A DNA stretch of 64,000 bases from positions 1 to 64,000 of the forward strand of contig JARYGU010000023.1 of NCBI GenBank assembly GCA_033795365.1. Reading direction: 5' to 3'. The translations under genes were made by a program, and so were the position numbers. Each line of letters begins with the position of its first letter. The first letter of the stretch is position 1. The DNA comes from JARYGU01 sp033795365 (GTDB taxonomy: Bacteria; Pseudomonadota; Alphaproteobacteria; Rhizobiales; Rhizobiaceae). The notes under the pieces were generated by a model. That model ran no database searches and was not told the DNA's origin. It worked only from the letters and a program-made list of their open reading frames with translations. Below are positions 52,816 to 61,487 of this stretch, piece after piece.

Positions 52816-53765
52816 CAGAACTCCCTCTTGTAGACCATGCTTTCCTCGGACACAGGCTCACCGAGAATGCCGGCGGGCTTCACGAGAAGAACGAGAATGA
52901 GGATGACGAAGGAGAGCACGTCGCGATATTCCGTGCCGAGTACGCCGTTGGTGATGAGCGGCAGAAGCGCGGTTCCGCCCACTTCCACGAATGCGAGAAT
53001 ATAGGCACCCAGCATGGCACCGGGTATGGAGCCGATGCCGCCGAGAATGGCCGCGGTGAAGGCCTTGAGACCGATGACGGCCCCCATGCTTGGCGACATG
53101 ATGCCGTAATAGCTGGCGTAGAGAATGCCGCCGGCAGCACCCAGCAATGGGCCTGCGAAGAACACCGCCGAGATCGCCAGATTGACGTTGATGCCGAGAA
53201 GCTGCGCCGTCGGGCGGCTTTCGGAAACGGCGCGCACGATGATGCCCATGCGGCTGCGGTTGACCAGCGTATAGAGTGCGAACATCAGCACGAAGGCGGC
53301 AATGAGAATGCCGATCTGGACCGACGTAACCGTACCGCCCATAAAATCGTAGCGCGTTGTGGGGAAGAAACTCGGGAACGCAACGGGCTGCGGGCCGGCG
53401 AGGATCTGGATACCGGTAACGAGCGTAAGCGATACGCCGAGCGACGAGAGCATCGGCGCAAGCCGTGTCGAATTGCGTAGCGGTTTGTAAGCCAGCCGCT
53501 CGATGCCGACGCCGAAGAAACCGACAGCGACGACAGCGCCGAAGAAAGCGATCGTCAGGCCGAGAGCGCCAATCGCACCGATCTCGCCGACAAACAGGGT
53601 GAGCGCGAGAAAGGCGGCGTAGGCGCCGAGCATGAACATCTCGCCATGGGCGAAGTTGATCATGCGCAAGACGCCATAGACCATCGTATAGCCCAGCGCG
53701 ATCAGGGCGTAGATAGAGCCGATGGTCAAAGCGTTGACCGTCTGTTGAATGAGGGTTCCCAGCAT
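52815..53765 (-). CDS. Branched-chain-type ABC permease (LivH-like)
   Basis: 316 residues, about eight membrane helices: GSIYALIALGYTMVYGVLRMINFAHGE at the start, AVSESRPTAQLLGINVN as the coupling region and FTAAILGGIGSIPGAMLGA. ATG 53765 has AGGACA upstream. It is separated from the binding-protein gene by a hairpin at 53864-53884. Confidence 0.94.
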   Translation of the reverse strand: MLGTLIQQTVNALTIGSIYALIALGYTMVYGVLRMINFAHGEMFMLGAYAAFLALTLFVGEIGAIGALGLTIAFFGAVVAVGFFGVGIERLAYKPLRNSTRLAPMLSSLGVSLTLVTGIQILAGPQPVAFPSFFPTTRYDFMGGTVTSVQIGILIAAFVLMFALYTLVNRSRMGIIVRAVSESRPTAQLLGINVNLAISAVFFAGPLLGAAGGILYASYYGIMSPSMGAVIGLKAFTAAILGGIGSIPGAMLGAYILAFVEVGGTALLPLITNGVLGTEYRDVLSFVILILVLLVKPAGILGEPVSEESMVYKREF

Positions 53766-53863
53766 GGATGTCCTGCCCGGAAAGGGTTCGCGGCCAGAGC
53801 GGCTGCGAACGAAAATGGATGCGCGGCGGCGGAACAAGACGGCCGGCCGTACGGCGAGGAATA

Positions 53864-53884
53864 GGCCGGCTCCAAGAGCCGGCC
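53864..53884 (-). terminator. Attenuating hairpin between binding protein and LivH-like genes
   Basis: Stem GGCCGGCT / AGCCGGCC with a five-base loop, seven bases past the SBP stop on the minus strand and followed by TATTCC. Probably reduces read-through so that the periplasmic protein is made in excess. Confidence 0.55.
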
Positions 53885-53891
53885 GATACGA

Positions 53892-55001
53892 TTACTTGGA
53901 GCTGATCAGCGTGAAGTCCTTGCCTTCCACCTTGTAAAGATAGGACGGCGCAACCTTCAGCTCGCCAACGTCGTCGAATTCGAGTTCGCCGACGGCAGTT
54001 TCGACTTTGACGGCATGCAGGGCGTCGTTCATCTCCTCGCGCGACAGACCTTTCGTCGACTTGAGGACGGCCTCGAGGATCTGACCCTGCACGTATCCGT
54101 AGATCGAATAGGGTCCGGCCTCCTCGCCGTACTTCTCCTTGTAGAGCTTGGCGAATTCGGCGATCGCCGGGGACGCGTCCATCGGCGGGACCTGGATGGC
54201 GACGAGCGTACCCTGCACATTGGCCTCGCCGGCCTGGGCGATGAAGTCGGGCGTATAGCCGCCGTCCGGAACCATCAGCGTCGCGGTAACACCCTGCTCG
54301 TGCATCTGCTTGGCGAAGAGCGCGAGCTGCGGCATGACGGCGCCGACATAGATGACGTCAGGCGAATTCGCCTTGATCTGCGCGAGCACGGAGGTGAAAT
54401 CCACGTCGGTCGGCGCGATCGCAAGCGTATCGAGCAACTGGCCGCCGCCCGCCGTGAAGTTCTTGCCGAAGATTTCCGAAATGCCCTGACCGAAAACCTG
54501 CTTGTCGTTCACGACGATCGCGGTCTTGGCGCTGATCTTCTGCAGCGCATACTCCGCCGGAAGCAATGCACCGGCAAGGTCGTTGGCGACCGGGCGCACC
54601 ATGAACTTGTAGCCCTGCTGCGTCAGATCGGGATTGGAGCCGAAGCTCATGGTCGGCAGCGAGCAATCCTCGTAGATCGGCAGCGTAGACTGGGCGACAC
54701 CGGAGTTGAAATTCACGAGGCCGATGACGACGCTCTCGTCATCGCAGAACTTCTGGGCCACGAGCGTGCCTTCGCGCGGATCGGCCTTGTCATCTTGCTG
54801 ATTGATGTTGACGGTGACGCCGTTGACGCCACCGGCGGCGTTCAGCTTGTCCAAATAAAGCTTGAAGCCGTTATGCCACGTATTGCCGAAATAAGCCTGC
54901 GGACCCGAAAGCGGGCCGGCAATGCCGATCGAGATTTCTTCGGCCAGGCTCGGCGTGGCGAACAGCGCGACGCCAAGGCAAAGTGAAGCAGCGAATTTCA
55001 T
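53892..55001 (-). CDS. Periplasmic Leu/Ile/Val-type binding protein (LivK-like)
   Basis: 369 residues with a signal peptide (KFAASLCLGVALFATPSLA). The mature part is the type-I periplasmic fold (ISIGIAGPLSGPQAYFGNTW, VNFNSGVAQSTLPIYED, DVDFTSVLAQIKANSPDVIYVG). AGGGGAA precedes ATG 55001. The GntR-2 operator copy at 55100-55113 lies 99 bp upstream. Ligand likely an amino-acid-like acid of the third island. Confidence 0.93.
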   Translation of the reverse strand: MKFAASLCLGVALFATPSLAEEISIGIAGPLSGPQAYFGNTWHNGFKLYLDKLNAAGGVNGVTVNINQQDDKADPREGTLVAQKFCDDESVVIGLVNFNSGVAQSTLPIYEDCSLPTMSFGSNPDLTQQGYKFMVRPVANDLAGALLPAEYALQKISAKTAIVVNDKQVFGQGISEIFGKNFTAGGGQLLDTLAIAPTDVDFTSVLAQIKANSPDVIYVGAVMPQLALFAKQMHEQGVTATLMVPDGGYTPDFIAQAGEANVQGTLVAIQVPPMDASPAIAEFAKLYKEKYGEEAGPYSIYGYVQGQILEAVLKSTKGLSREEMNDALHAVKVETAVGELEFDDVGELKVAPSYLYKVEGKDFTLISSK

Positions 55002-55099
55002 GACAGTTCCCCTGTGATTGACGCTACGCGGATGTCGGCAGGCCGTTCCGGTCTCTTGCCATATGCATAAGGAAGCAGACATTCAACGTCGCGTCAATA

Positions 55100-55113
55100 A
55101 AGTGTCCACACTT
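55100..55113. promoter_or_regulatory. GntR-2 operator candidate, site 1
   Basis: AAGTGTCCACACTT: arms AAGTGT/ACACTT are exact complements around CC. It lies upstream of the binding-protein/Liv operon. Confidence 0.65.
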
Positions 55114-55131
55114 TTGCGTTCAATTTTCGCC

Positions 55132-55905
55132 TCAGCCCTCCCTCGGATTCCGGCGACGGCGGGAGGAGATGATCGAATCCGTCGAGGTATAGACCTTGAG
55201 GAGAGCGTCCTTCAGCGCTTCCTGGGTGGCCGAAACAGTCATTTCAATGTGATCGCGCAGCAGCTTGACGCCGCGTTCCGCATCGCGCCGGACGGCGGCT
55301 GCGACAATCTCCGAATGAGACGAAACCTGGCGGGGATCGTGGGTGCGCTCGATCTGGATTCGCCGGATGAAGCGAATGCGGGCATTGATCGCCGCAAGCT
55401 GGCTGGCCAGTTCGGGATTGCCCGAAAGCTCGGCGATCAGAAGATGAAACTGTTCGTCCTTGACCAGGATTTCGTCCGGCGGATTGTCCTGGTAACCATC
55501 GACGATACTTGCCCAATAGGCTGTCAAACGTCCGATTTGCGCATCATCGGCCCTTTCGCACATCAAACGGAAAGACGCGCATTCGATAATCGAACGCAAT
55601 TCGTAGAGATCGATTAGACCTTCCGTCGACAAGCTGCGCACGAAGAAACCACGGTTCGGTGTGAGCGAAACGAAACCTTCCGAGGCAAGTCGGTTGAGCG
55701 CTTCGCGGATCGGTGTACGCGAGACGCCGAGGCTACGCGACAGCTGCACCTCATTCAGCCGCTCGTCGGGTTTAAGCTTGAATTCGACCAGCAATTTGCG
55801 GATCGTGTGGTAGGCACGCTCGCTGCTGTCGGCCGATCGGCGGCCTTCCTGCTCTGCCTCGCCCGTCAACGTTTCCACTGTTTCCGTATCGATTCTTTCC
55901 GTCAT
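55132..55905 (-). CDS. GntR-family (FCD) regulator 2
   Basis: 257 residues. Winged helix YHTIRKLLVEFKLKPDERL with recognition segment LSRSLGVSRTPIREALNRL; C-terminal FCD domain (LYELRSIIECASFRLMCERA, KDEQFHLLIAELSGN). ATG 55905 is chosen; upstream in-frame sequence crosses the operator. Its own promoter holds an AAGTGTCTACACTT-like site, as do three other gaps of the island, so it is very probably the regulator of all of them. Confidence 0.93.
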   Translation of the reverse strand: MTERIDTETVETLTGEAEQEGRRSADSSERAYHTIRKLLVEFKLKPDERLNEVQLSRSLGVSRTPIREALNRLASEGFVSLTPNRGFFVRSLSTEGLIDLYELRSIIECASFRLMCERADDAQIGRLTAYWASIVDGYQDNPPDEILVKDEQFHLLIAELSGNPELASQLAAINARIRFIRRIQIERTHDPRQVSSHSEIVAAAVRRDAERGVKLLRDHIEMTVSATQEALKDALLKVYTSTDSIISSRRRRNPREG

Positions 55906-55936
55906 GGCGCTTCCCGCGTCTTGTCGCTTGCAGTGA

Positions 55937-55950
55937 TAGTGTCTACAGTT
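55937..55950. promoter_or_regulatory. GntR-2 operator candidate, site 2
   Basis: TAGTGTCTACAGTT in the divergent gap between the GntR gene and the ProC-like gene; core GTGTCTACA matches sites 3 and 4. Confidence 0.65.
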
Positions 55951-56014
55951 TTGCACATTATCTTTTTTCTCAACTTCGCGTCGATGGCAAGCGTCATCAC
56001 TTTGGAGGCGAATG

Positions 56015-56773
56015 ATGATTGTCGGCATCATTGGCGTTGGTCACCTTGCGGCCTCGATTCTCTCTGGCTTCCTGCGTGCGGGCATCGATCCGGCCTCGCT
56101 TCTCCTGTCTCCCCGCGGGCAGGCGCGCGCGCTTTCCGTGCGCTGGGGCATCCCCCTTGCCGCTGATAACGACGACCTCGTTGCCCGCGCGGACATAGTG
56201 CTGCTTTCCGTTCGCCCTGTCGATGCACCGGCAGCCGTCGCCGATCTGCGATGGCGGGCCGGCCAGACGCTCGTGTCGTTTTGCGCTGGCGTGGCCGTCT
56301 CCAGCCTTGACGCGGGACCGGCCGGCGTGGTGCGCGCCATGCCGCTGACGGCAGCCGCGATCAATGCCAGCCCGACCGCGTGTTTTCCCGCATCCGCGCA
56401 GGCTATCACGGTGCTGGAAAAGCTGGGGCCCGTCATCCCGCTCGGCAGCGAAGAGGAATTCGAGGTCGCCACCGTCAGTGCCGCGGTTTACGGCTGGGCG
56501 CAGGATCTGATCCGACAGTCCGCCGACTGGGCGACGGCGCAAGGCGGCGATGCTGTAGCAATGCGGCGGCTTGCGGCTTTGACATTCGTCGCAGCCGGCC
56601 GACTGATCGCAGAAACGGACCGCCCCATGGAAACGCTGATCGGGGAATTGGTGACGCCCGGCGGCATCACGGAACTTGGTCTGGACGTGTTGGCAAAAGA
56701 AGGGCAGCCGCAGGCGTGGCAAGCCGCCTGCGGCGCGGTTCTTCAGCGCTTGTCGGGCCAGTCACCGACCTGA
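56015..56773 (+). CDS. Pyrroline-5-carboxylate reductase family protein (ProC-like), copy 2
   Basis: 252 residues with cofactor motif IVGIIGVGHLAASILSGFL and an abbreviated C-terminal dimer domain (ELVTPGGITELGLDVL). It is shorter and more diverged than copy 1 (AISGSGPAY is replaced by VSAAVYGWAQD). ATG 56015 is six bases after GGAGG; 56012 is the alternative. It shares a promoter gap and operator with GntR-2. Function in the pathway: reduction or oxidation of an imino or 2-amino acid; not proline synthesis. Confidence 0.82.
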   Translation: MIVGIIGVGHLAASILSGFLRAGIDPASLLLSPRGQARALSVRWGIPLAADNDDLVARADIVLLSVRPVDAPAAVADLRWRAGQTLVSFCAGVAVSSLDAGPAGVVRAMPLTAAAINASPTACFPASAQAITVLEKLGPVIPLGSEEEFEVATVSAAVYGWAQDLIRQSADWATAQGGDAVAMRRLAALTFVAAGRLIAETDRPMETLIGELVTPGGITELGLDVLAKEGQPQAWQAACGAVLQRLSGQSPT

Positions 56774-56795
56774 AGGCGAAAAGATGTGGCCGCCC

Positions 56796-57656
56796 TCAGT
56801 CGAGAGCGGCGCGGAAGGCCTCGTTGAGATCATTCCAGGGGATCAGCAGATCGAGCCACGCGCCGATCCGGCCCGAGACAAGAATGGCCTCGTCGACGAG
56901 AGCGGCCAACGGCGCGGCCCCCCGCGCTGCATCGCGCAGCGCAAAAAGCAGGGCGGGCGTATCGTCCATATGACAAAAGTCCCGCAGGCGCGTCGCCGTC
57001 TTGTCGAGCGTGATCGCCATCGTCTGCCGCAGCACGGCCTCATCATGTTCCGACTGCTCGGCACGGACCCACCAGAGCAGCTCATGCAGGACACGCGCCT
57101 CTGCTTCGGCCGCAAAGACCGGACCGGCGGGATGCATGATCGCCCGGGATGCCGTCAGGCGGGCAATGTCCGCCGGCATGGCATCCCACAGCGCCTGTCG
57201 GCACGATACGAGATCGTCCGGCAATACGGACGGGGCAGCAGCAATTACGTCGGCTTCCACCCCGTCGGCCAGGGAAAGCACCCCATCGATGATCCGGCGC
57301 CCCTGCTCACGCTTCAGAACCGTGGCGAGCTCCGCGATCCCTTCGACCGGAGCATCCAGATGGCCGAGCACGGTGATCTCAGCGTTCTCCGCCTGCAGGG
57401 GGGCGAAGGTGATTTCCAGAAACTGGCGGACGGGCCAGTAGATGAAGGCGCCGGCCTGTGCGTCGAGCACATGGGTTGCGCCCTCTACGTCTTCGACGAA
57501 GGGTGCATGCCAATAGATGTGACTTCCGGCAATCTTCGGCGTGTGAAGCTGAAGACGTAACGGCAGGCTCGCAAGAAGCGCGGCGCGTGTGCGGATCGCA
57601 TCGCCGCTGAGACGAATTGGCCAGGTCCGGCCCTCTGCCGTGAAGGTGAGTCGCAT
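56796..57656 (-). CDS. Protein with DUF3830-like cyclophilin-fold N-terminus, C-terminus unknown
   Basis: 286 residues. The first 110 (LTFTAEGRTWPIRLSGDAIRTRAALLASLP, read as two short strands and a helix) resemble the small beta-barrel DUF3830/cyclophilin-like proteins found with amidohydrolases and amino-acid transporters. The following 170 residues are helical (VLHELLWWVRAEQSEHDE, DTPALLFALRDAARG) and not recognised. It lies 110 bp downstream of the B12 protein with its own GntR-2 operator (57719-57733). Assignment to DUF3830 is tentative. Confidence 0.6.
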   Translation of the reverse strand: MRLTFTAEGRTWPIRLSGDAIRTRAALLASLPLRLQLHTPKIAGSHIYWHAPFVEDVEGATHVLDAQAGAFIYWPVRQFLEITFAPLQAENAEITVLGHLDAPVEGIAELATVLKREQGRRIIDGVLSLADGVEADVIAAAPSVLPDDLVSCRQALWDAMPADIARLTASRAIMHPAGPVFAAEAEARVLHELLWWVRAEQSEHDEAVLRQTMAITLDKTATRLRDFCHMDDTPALLFALRDAARGAAPLAALVDEAILVSGRIGAWLDLLIPWNDLNEAFRAALD

Positions 57657-57718
57657 TTCCAGTCCTTTGTTTCCTAAGCGCCAGCAACGCAGGCATCCAA
57701 TAGTTTAACTCAATACAA

Positions 57719-57733
57719 ATGTGTAGACACTTT
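57719..57733. promoter_or_regulatory. GntR-2 operator candidate, site 3
   Basis: ATGTGTAGACACTTT, the reverse complement reading AAAGTGTCTACACAT. It lies 63 bp upstream of the DUF3830-like gene. Confidence 0.65.
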
Positions 57734-57766
57734 AAAGCGTGATGATTGGCGGTCCACGGGTTTTGT

Positions 57767-59506
57767 CTACGGCTTTTTCGAATGCGTCTTGAGTGCGACA
57801 AGCATGCCGTCGAGGTCGTTACAGGGAATGCAGCCGACGGCGGCTATGTCGCTGGAGACATCGACCGGAAGGCCGGAATTCGAATCCTTCGGCACTTCGT
57901 TCAGCCTGCCCCCGATCAACACGGGCAAATCCACACCCTGCTTCTTCATCGCCGCTTTCACCGCCTTGGCGTACGACAACGCAACACCGTTGTAGGTGCT
58001 GACCGCAACCATGTCGGCACCCGCTTCGACAGCGCGCGCCACAAGCGCCTCGGGGTCGACCGCGACCCCGGCATCCACTGTCTCGACGCCCAGCCCTTCG
58101 AAGGCCCTTTCGACGAGATATTTGCCATGCTCATGCACGTCGGTGGTTCCGATGCAGACGGAAAGCGACGTCGTGCCGACGTCCTTGCCGCGCGAGGCGA
58201 CCCATTCTTCGGCTTTGTGATTGAGTTCGCGTGCCCACACGGCATGAATGAGCGGGGTGCGGGAGCGCGCGCCGGGAGCGCCGGGGCCGAAGAGCGCTTC
58301 CATGCGCTTCGGCCCCATGCGGCGGATGGCCAGCAGCAGAGCAGCCGGGTCATTCACGGCTACGCCACGCTCGGCAAGCCCCTCCAGAGTAGACCGGGCA
58401 AAGCGGCGTCCGCCTTCGACGAGCACGGCTGCCATCGCCTCGACCTGTGCCCAGTCGAAAACCGGATCGTAGAACGGTGCCTGGAGCGTAAGGCGGTGCG
58501 CGAAAGCCTGGGCGTCGATGATTTCGTCGATATCGGGAATGCGCTGGTTCTCGGTCACAGGAACCGGGTTGACCGCGTGACCCGCCGGCCAGCGACCGAG
58601 TGCCAGAATGTCAGCCAGCAGATAGCTCGCGAGGCTCGCATAATTGCCGGCAGGCATCGACTGATAGGCGACCGTGTTGCCAAAGATCATCGTGCCCGGC
58701 GTATCGCTGACCTGCACGAGCGCGGCATGAAAGGCTGTGCGGGACAACGGGTCGCTGAAGTGATGGCCATAACAATGGGCGAGCCGTGCGCCAATGAGAT
58801 CTTCCACGATATGCTTTTCGACGAGTACCATGCCCAGCGCACAGGCCATATCCACGAAGAGGCCGGCAAAGCCGTCATCAAGATTCGAGTGAACGAGAAT
58901 TTCGGCATCCTGCGCCGCGATGAGACCCAACGCCGTGACGGTCGCCTCGGTCGTCGCCACGTCGTCGTCCCAATAGGGCAGACGGAACGTGAAATACTGG
59001 CCGAGATTGCCGATGGCCGTCGCACCAGCGGCGATTGCAGCGCGTGTATTTTCAAGCGCGCCAGGAAGGCCCAGCATGAAATCGCCGAAATGTGCGGCGG
59101 CGGGCGCGGCCTCGATGATGCGGGCAAAATCCTCCGGGCCGGTCAGGACGATGCCGGTCCCGCGCGATGCCTTCGCGCGCGAGGATTCCGGATAACCCAT
59201 CGACCAGTCGAGCGTGATGCCGAAGCGATCGACCGTCACACCTGCTTCCGCACAGGACCCATGCACCGCGCGGATACCTTCGATCGTGCGATTGACGTCC
59301 CGGAAACCGATATGGGCGTGCTGCATGATCCGCCGGTTTGCGGTAGCCTGTCGCTTCCATTCCGCTTCGGACGCAACGCCCATCTCGCGCATGAAGCGGC
59401 TGGTTCCGAGGCGCCAGTCCCGCGCCATTGATCGTCCCTGGGCGAGAAGGTCCGCCCCCCGTGTGAGGCGCGGATCCTGAAGACCGGGTATGTCGTCTGT
59501 GGTCAT
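57767..59506 (-). CDS. Single-chain B12-dependent mutase-like protein (glutamate mutase-like barrel + B12 domain)
   Basis: 579 residues. The C-terminal 135 residues are a cobalamin-binding domain with the base-off motif DxHxxG at D456-H458-G461 (TTDVHEHGKYLVERAF) and the later GG (LIGGRLNE). The N-terminal 430 residues look like a TIM barrel resembling the epsilon subunit of glutamate mutase (GNLGQYFTFRLPYWDDD, AEILVHSNLDDGFAGLF, HCYGHHFSDPLSR). In glutamate mutase the two parts are separate proteins (GlmE, GlmS); here they are fused in reverse of no known pair I can name. It should bind adenosylcobalamin and rearrange a carbon skeleton; the substrate is unknown. Operators lie on both sides. 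Confidence 0.8.
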   Translation of the reverse strand: MTTDDIPGLQDPRLTRGADLLAQGRSMARDWRLGTSRFMREMGVASEAEWKRQATANRRIMQHAHIGFRDVNRTIEGIRAVHGSCAEAGVTVDRFGITLDWSMGYPESSRAKASRGTGIVLTGPEDFARIIEAAPAAAHFGDFMLGLPGALENTRAAIAAGATAIGNLGQYFTFRLPYWDDDVATTEATVTALGLIAAQDAEILVHSNLDDGFAGLFVDMACALGMVLVEKHIVEDLIGARLAHCYGHHFSDPLSRTAFHAALVQVSDTPGTMIFGNTVAYQSMPAGNYASLASYLLADILALGRWPAGHAVNPVPVTENQRIPDIDEIIDAQAFAHRLTLQAPFYDPVFDWAQVEAMAAVLVEGGRRFARSTLEGLAERGVAVNDPAALLLAIRRMGPKRMEALFGPGAPGARSRTPLIHAVWARELNHKAEEWVASRGKDVGTTSLSVCIGTTDVHEHGKYLVERAFEGLGVETVDAGVAVDPEALVARAVEAGADMVAVSTYNGVALSYAKAVKAAMKKQGVDLPVLIGGRLNEVPKDSNSGLPVDVSSDIAAVGCIPCNDLDGMLVALKTHSKKP

Positions 59507-59659
59507 GATACCGTCCGGTGGGCAGCAGAATTCAGTGGTTCGTTTGCGGCTTCGAAGTCAGCCGCACCATCGCCGGCCGGTGGTGCGGCCTTGACCTGAC
59601 GGCGCTCCGGAAAGACCGCCTCCTTCCGGACCGAACCGTGAGAGCAGAGTAGCGTGCAA

Positions 59660-59684
59660 AAAGTGTCTACACAATAGTAGACAG
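59660..59684. promoter_or_regulatory. GntR-2 operator candidate, site 4
   Basis: AAAGTGTCTACACAA followed directly by an extra half-site AGTAGACA, in the divergent gap between the B12 protein and the FAD dehydrogenase. Confidence 0.65.
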
Positions 59685-59731
59685 ATAAAGATTATTCTCT
59701 TTATAGTGCGCGCATGCGACTGGAGAGGGCG

Positions 59732-61336
59732 ATGAACGAGTTCGACGTTGTGGTGATCGGGTCCGGTTCTGCCGCTTGCGCGGCAGCTTTGCGTGCCGCC
59801 CGGGGTGGTTTGAAGGTCCTGGCCATCGAAAAATCTAACCGCCTTGGCGGCACCTCGGCCATGTCCGGTGCAGGAATCTGGATTCCGGCGAACCATCTTG
59901 CAGCCGCCGCAGGCGTGCCAGACAGCAAAACGGAGGCGCTTGCCTATCTCCATGCCGTTCAGCCGCCGGAACAAAAGGAAAGCGACAGCGGCCGGTGGGC
60001 GACTTTCGTGGAGGCGGCTCCGGACATGCTGCAGTTCCTTGCAAAGAACACCCCGCTCGACTTCCAACTGGTCGCCGAACCCGATCCTTTCACGGAAGCG
60101 CCAGGCGGCAAGATGTTCGGCCGAATGGTAACGCCGAATGCCTTGAGCCGGCGCCTTCTCGGCCCCTTCGCCGCAAAGCTGCGCCGTTCGACGCTGCCCC
60201 ACAGCTTCACCTACAAGGAGGCCGTCGACCTGGACATCTATCATCATCCGGTCAAAGCCGGGCTCAAGGTCTGGCATAAGCTCCTTCACCGCTGGCTGAC
60301 CAATGCCGGCGGCCAGGGAACCGCGCTCATGGTCGGCCTGATCAAGGGGTGCCTTGATGCCAGCGTGGAATTCCGGTTGGAAACGCGCGCGGTCGGCCTC
60401 ATTCAGGATGCGGAAAGCTGCGTGACCGGCGTCGAGGTCGAGCACAAAGGACGGAAGAGCCAGATCGATGCCACCAGGGGCGTGGTCATCGCCAGTGGCG
60501 GCTTCGAGTGGAACAAGCAGATGCTCGATCGCCATTTTCCAGGTCCGATCGACCGCATCGGCAGCCCAAGCAGCAACGAGGGCGACGGGCAGATGCTGGC
60601 TCGGCTTGCCGATGCGGCGCTCCTCTGCATGGATCAGGCAAACATCTATCCGTGCCTTCCGACGCGGTATGAACGGCGTCCGAGCGGCCTGCCCATGACA
60701 TTCCAGGCCGAGCCGCATTCCATCGTGGTCAACCGCCATGCGAAGCGCTTCGTCAGCGAAAGCGATTTCAATATCGGCGAGGCGCTGGATGCCCGCGACG
60801 AAAGCGGCATGCCGGTCAACCTGCCGGCATTCCTGGTGGGCGATCATCGCTTTCTCAACGCCGCCCTGCCCTTTCGCTGGTACGCTGCCTACGAGCGGGA
60901 CTGGGTCAGGAAGGCGAACACCGTGAGCGAACTTGCCGGAAAGCTCGGGCTCCCGCCAGATGCCCTCGAGCAGACGATCGCGCGCTGGAACGCCCAGTGC
61001 AAGGCAGGCCGGGATACGGACTTCCGCCGCGGAGAGAACAACTGGGAAGAGTACAAGGCCCATGGCGAGACGAACCGCCTGAAACCCATCGACAAACCGC
61101 CCTATATCGGGATGACGCTCAATCGCTCCATTCTTGGGACCAAAGGCGGCGCCAGGACGAACGAGCGCGGCCAAGTGCTACGCGAAGACGGTTCCATCAT
61201 TGCCGGCCTCTATGCCGCGGGCCTTGCTATGGCAAATCCCTTCGGCACGCGCGCGGTGGGCGCCGGCACGACGCTCGGCCCGAACATGACCTGGGGTTAC
61301 ATCGCCGCCGAAACGATTTTACAACAAAATCGGTAA
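59732..61336 (+). CDS. FAD-dependent dehydrogenase (fumarate reductase/ketosteroid-dehydrogenase family)
   Basis: 534 residues. FAD motif VVVIGSGSAACAAALRAARGG, FAD_binding_2 domain with SNRLGGTSAMSGAGIW (nucleotide contact), a substrate-capping domain, and the C-terminal AVGAGTTLGPNMTWGYIAAE. Family members make or reduce a double bond next to a carbonyl (fumarate reductase, 3-oxosteroid 1-dehydrogenase, tricarballylate dehydrogenase). ATG 59732 is chosen by GGAGAGG upstream. Divergent from the B12 gene over an operator, hence in the same regulon. Confidence 0.9.
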   Translation: MNEFDVVVIGSGSAACAAALRAARGGLKVLAIEKSNRLGGTSAMSGAGIWIPANHLAAAAGVPDSKTEALAYLHAVQPPEQKESDSGRWATFVEAAPDMLQFLAKNTPLDFQLVAEPDPFTEAPGGKMFGRMVTPNALSRRLLGPFAAKLRRSTLPHSFTYKEAVDLDIYHHPVKAGLKVWHKLLHRWLTNAGGQGTALMVGLIKGCLDASVEFRLETRAVGLIQDAESCVTGVEVEHKGRKSQIDATRGVVIASGGFEWNKQMLDRHFPGPIDRIGSPSSNEGDGQMLARLADAALLCMDQANIYPCLPTRYERRPSGLPMTFQAEPHSIVVNRHAKRFVSESDFNIGEALDARDESGMPVNLPAFLVGDHRFLNAALPFRWYAAYERDWVRKANTVSELAGKLGLPPDALEQTIARWNAQCKAGRDTDFRRGENNWEEYKAHGETNRLKPIDKPPYIGMTLNRSILGTKGGARTNERGQVLREDGSIIAGLYAAGLAMANPFGTRAVGAGTTLGPNMTWGYIAAETILQQNR

Positions 61337-61487
61337 TTTATGCCGTTGACAAGATATGGGCGCTCTTGAAGCGGATTCGAACCATCGCCAGTATCAAAAG
61401 CGATCTAAGGTGTTTCAGAACCTTCGCTTTTTGCTATTCAGGGTGTATCCGCGGCTGATGTGCCGGTAGCTGCTTTACCAGAAACGC

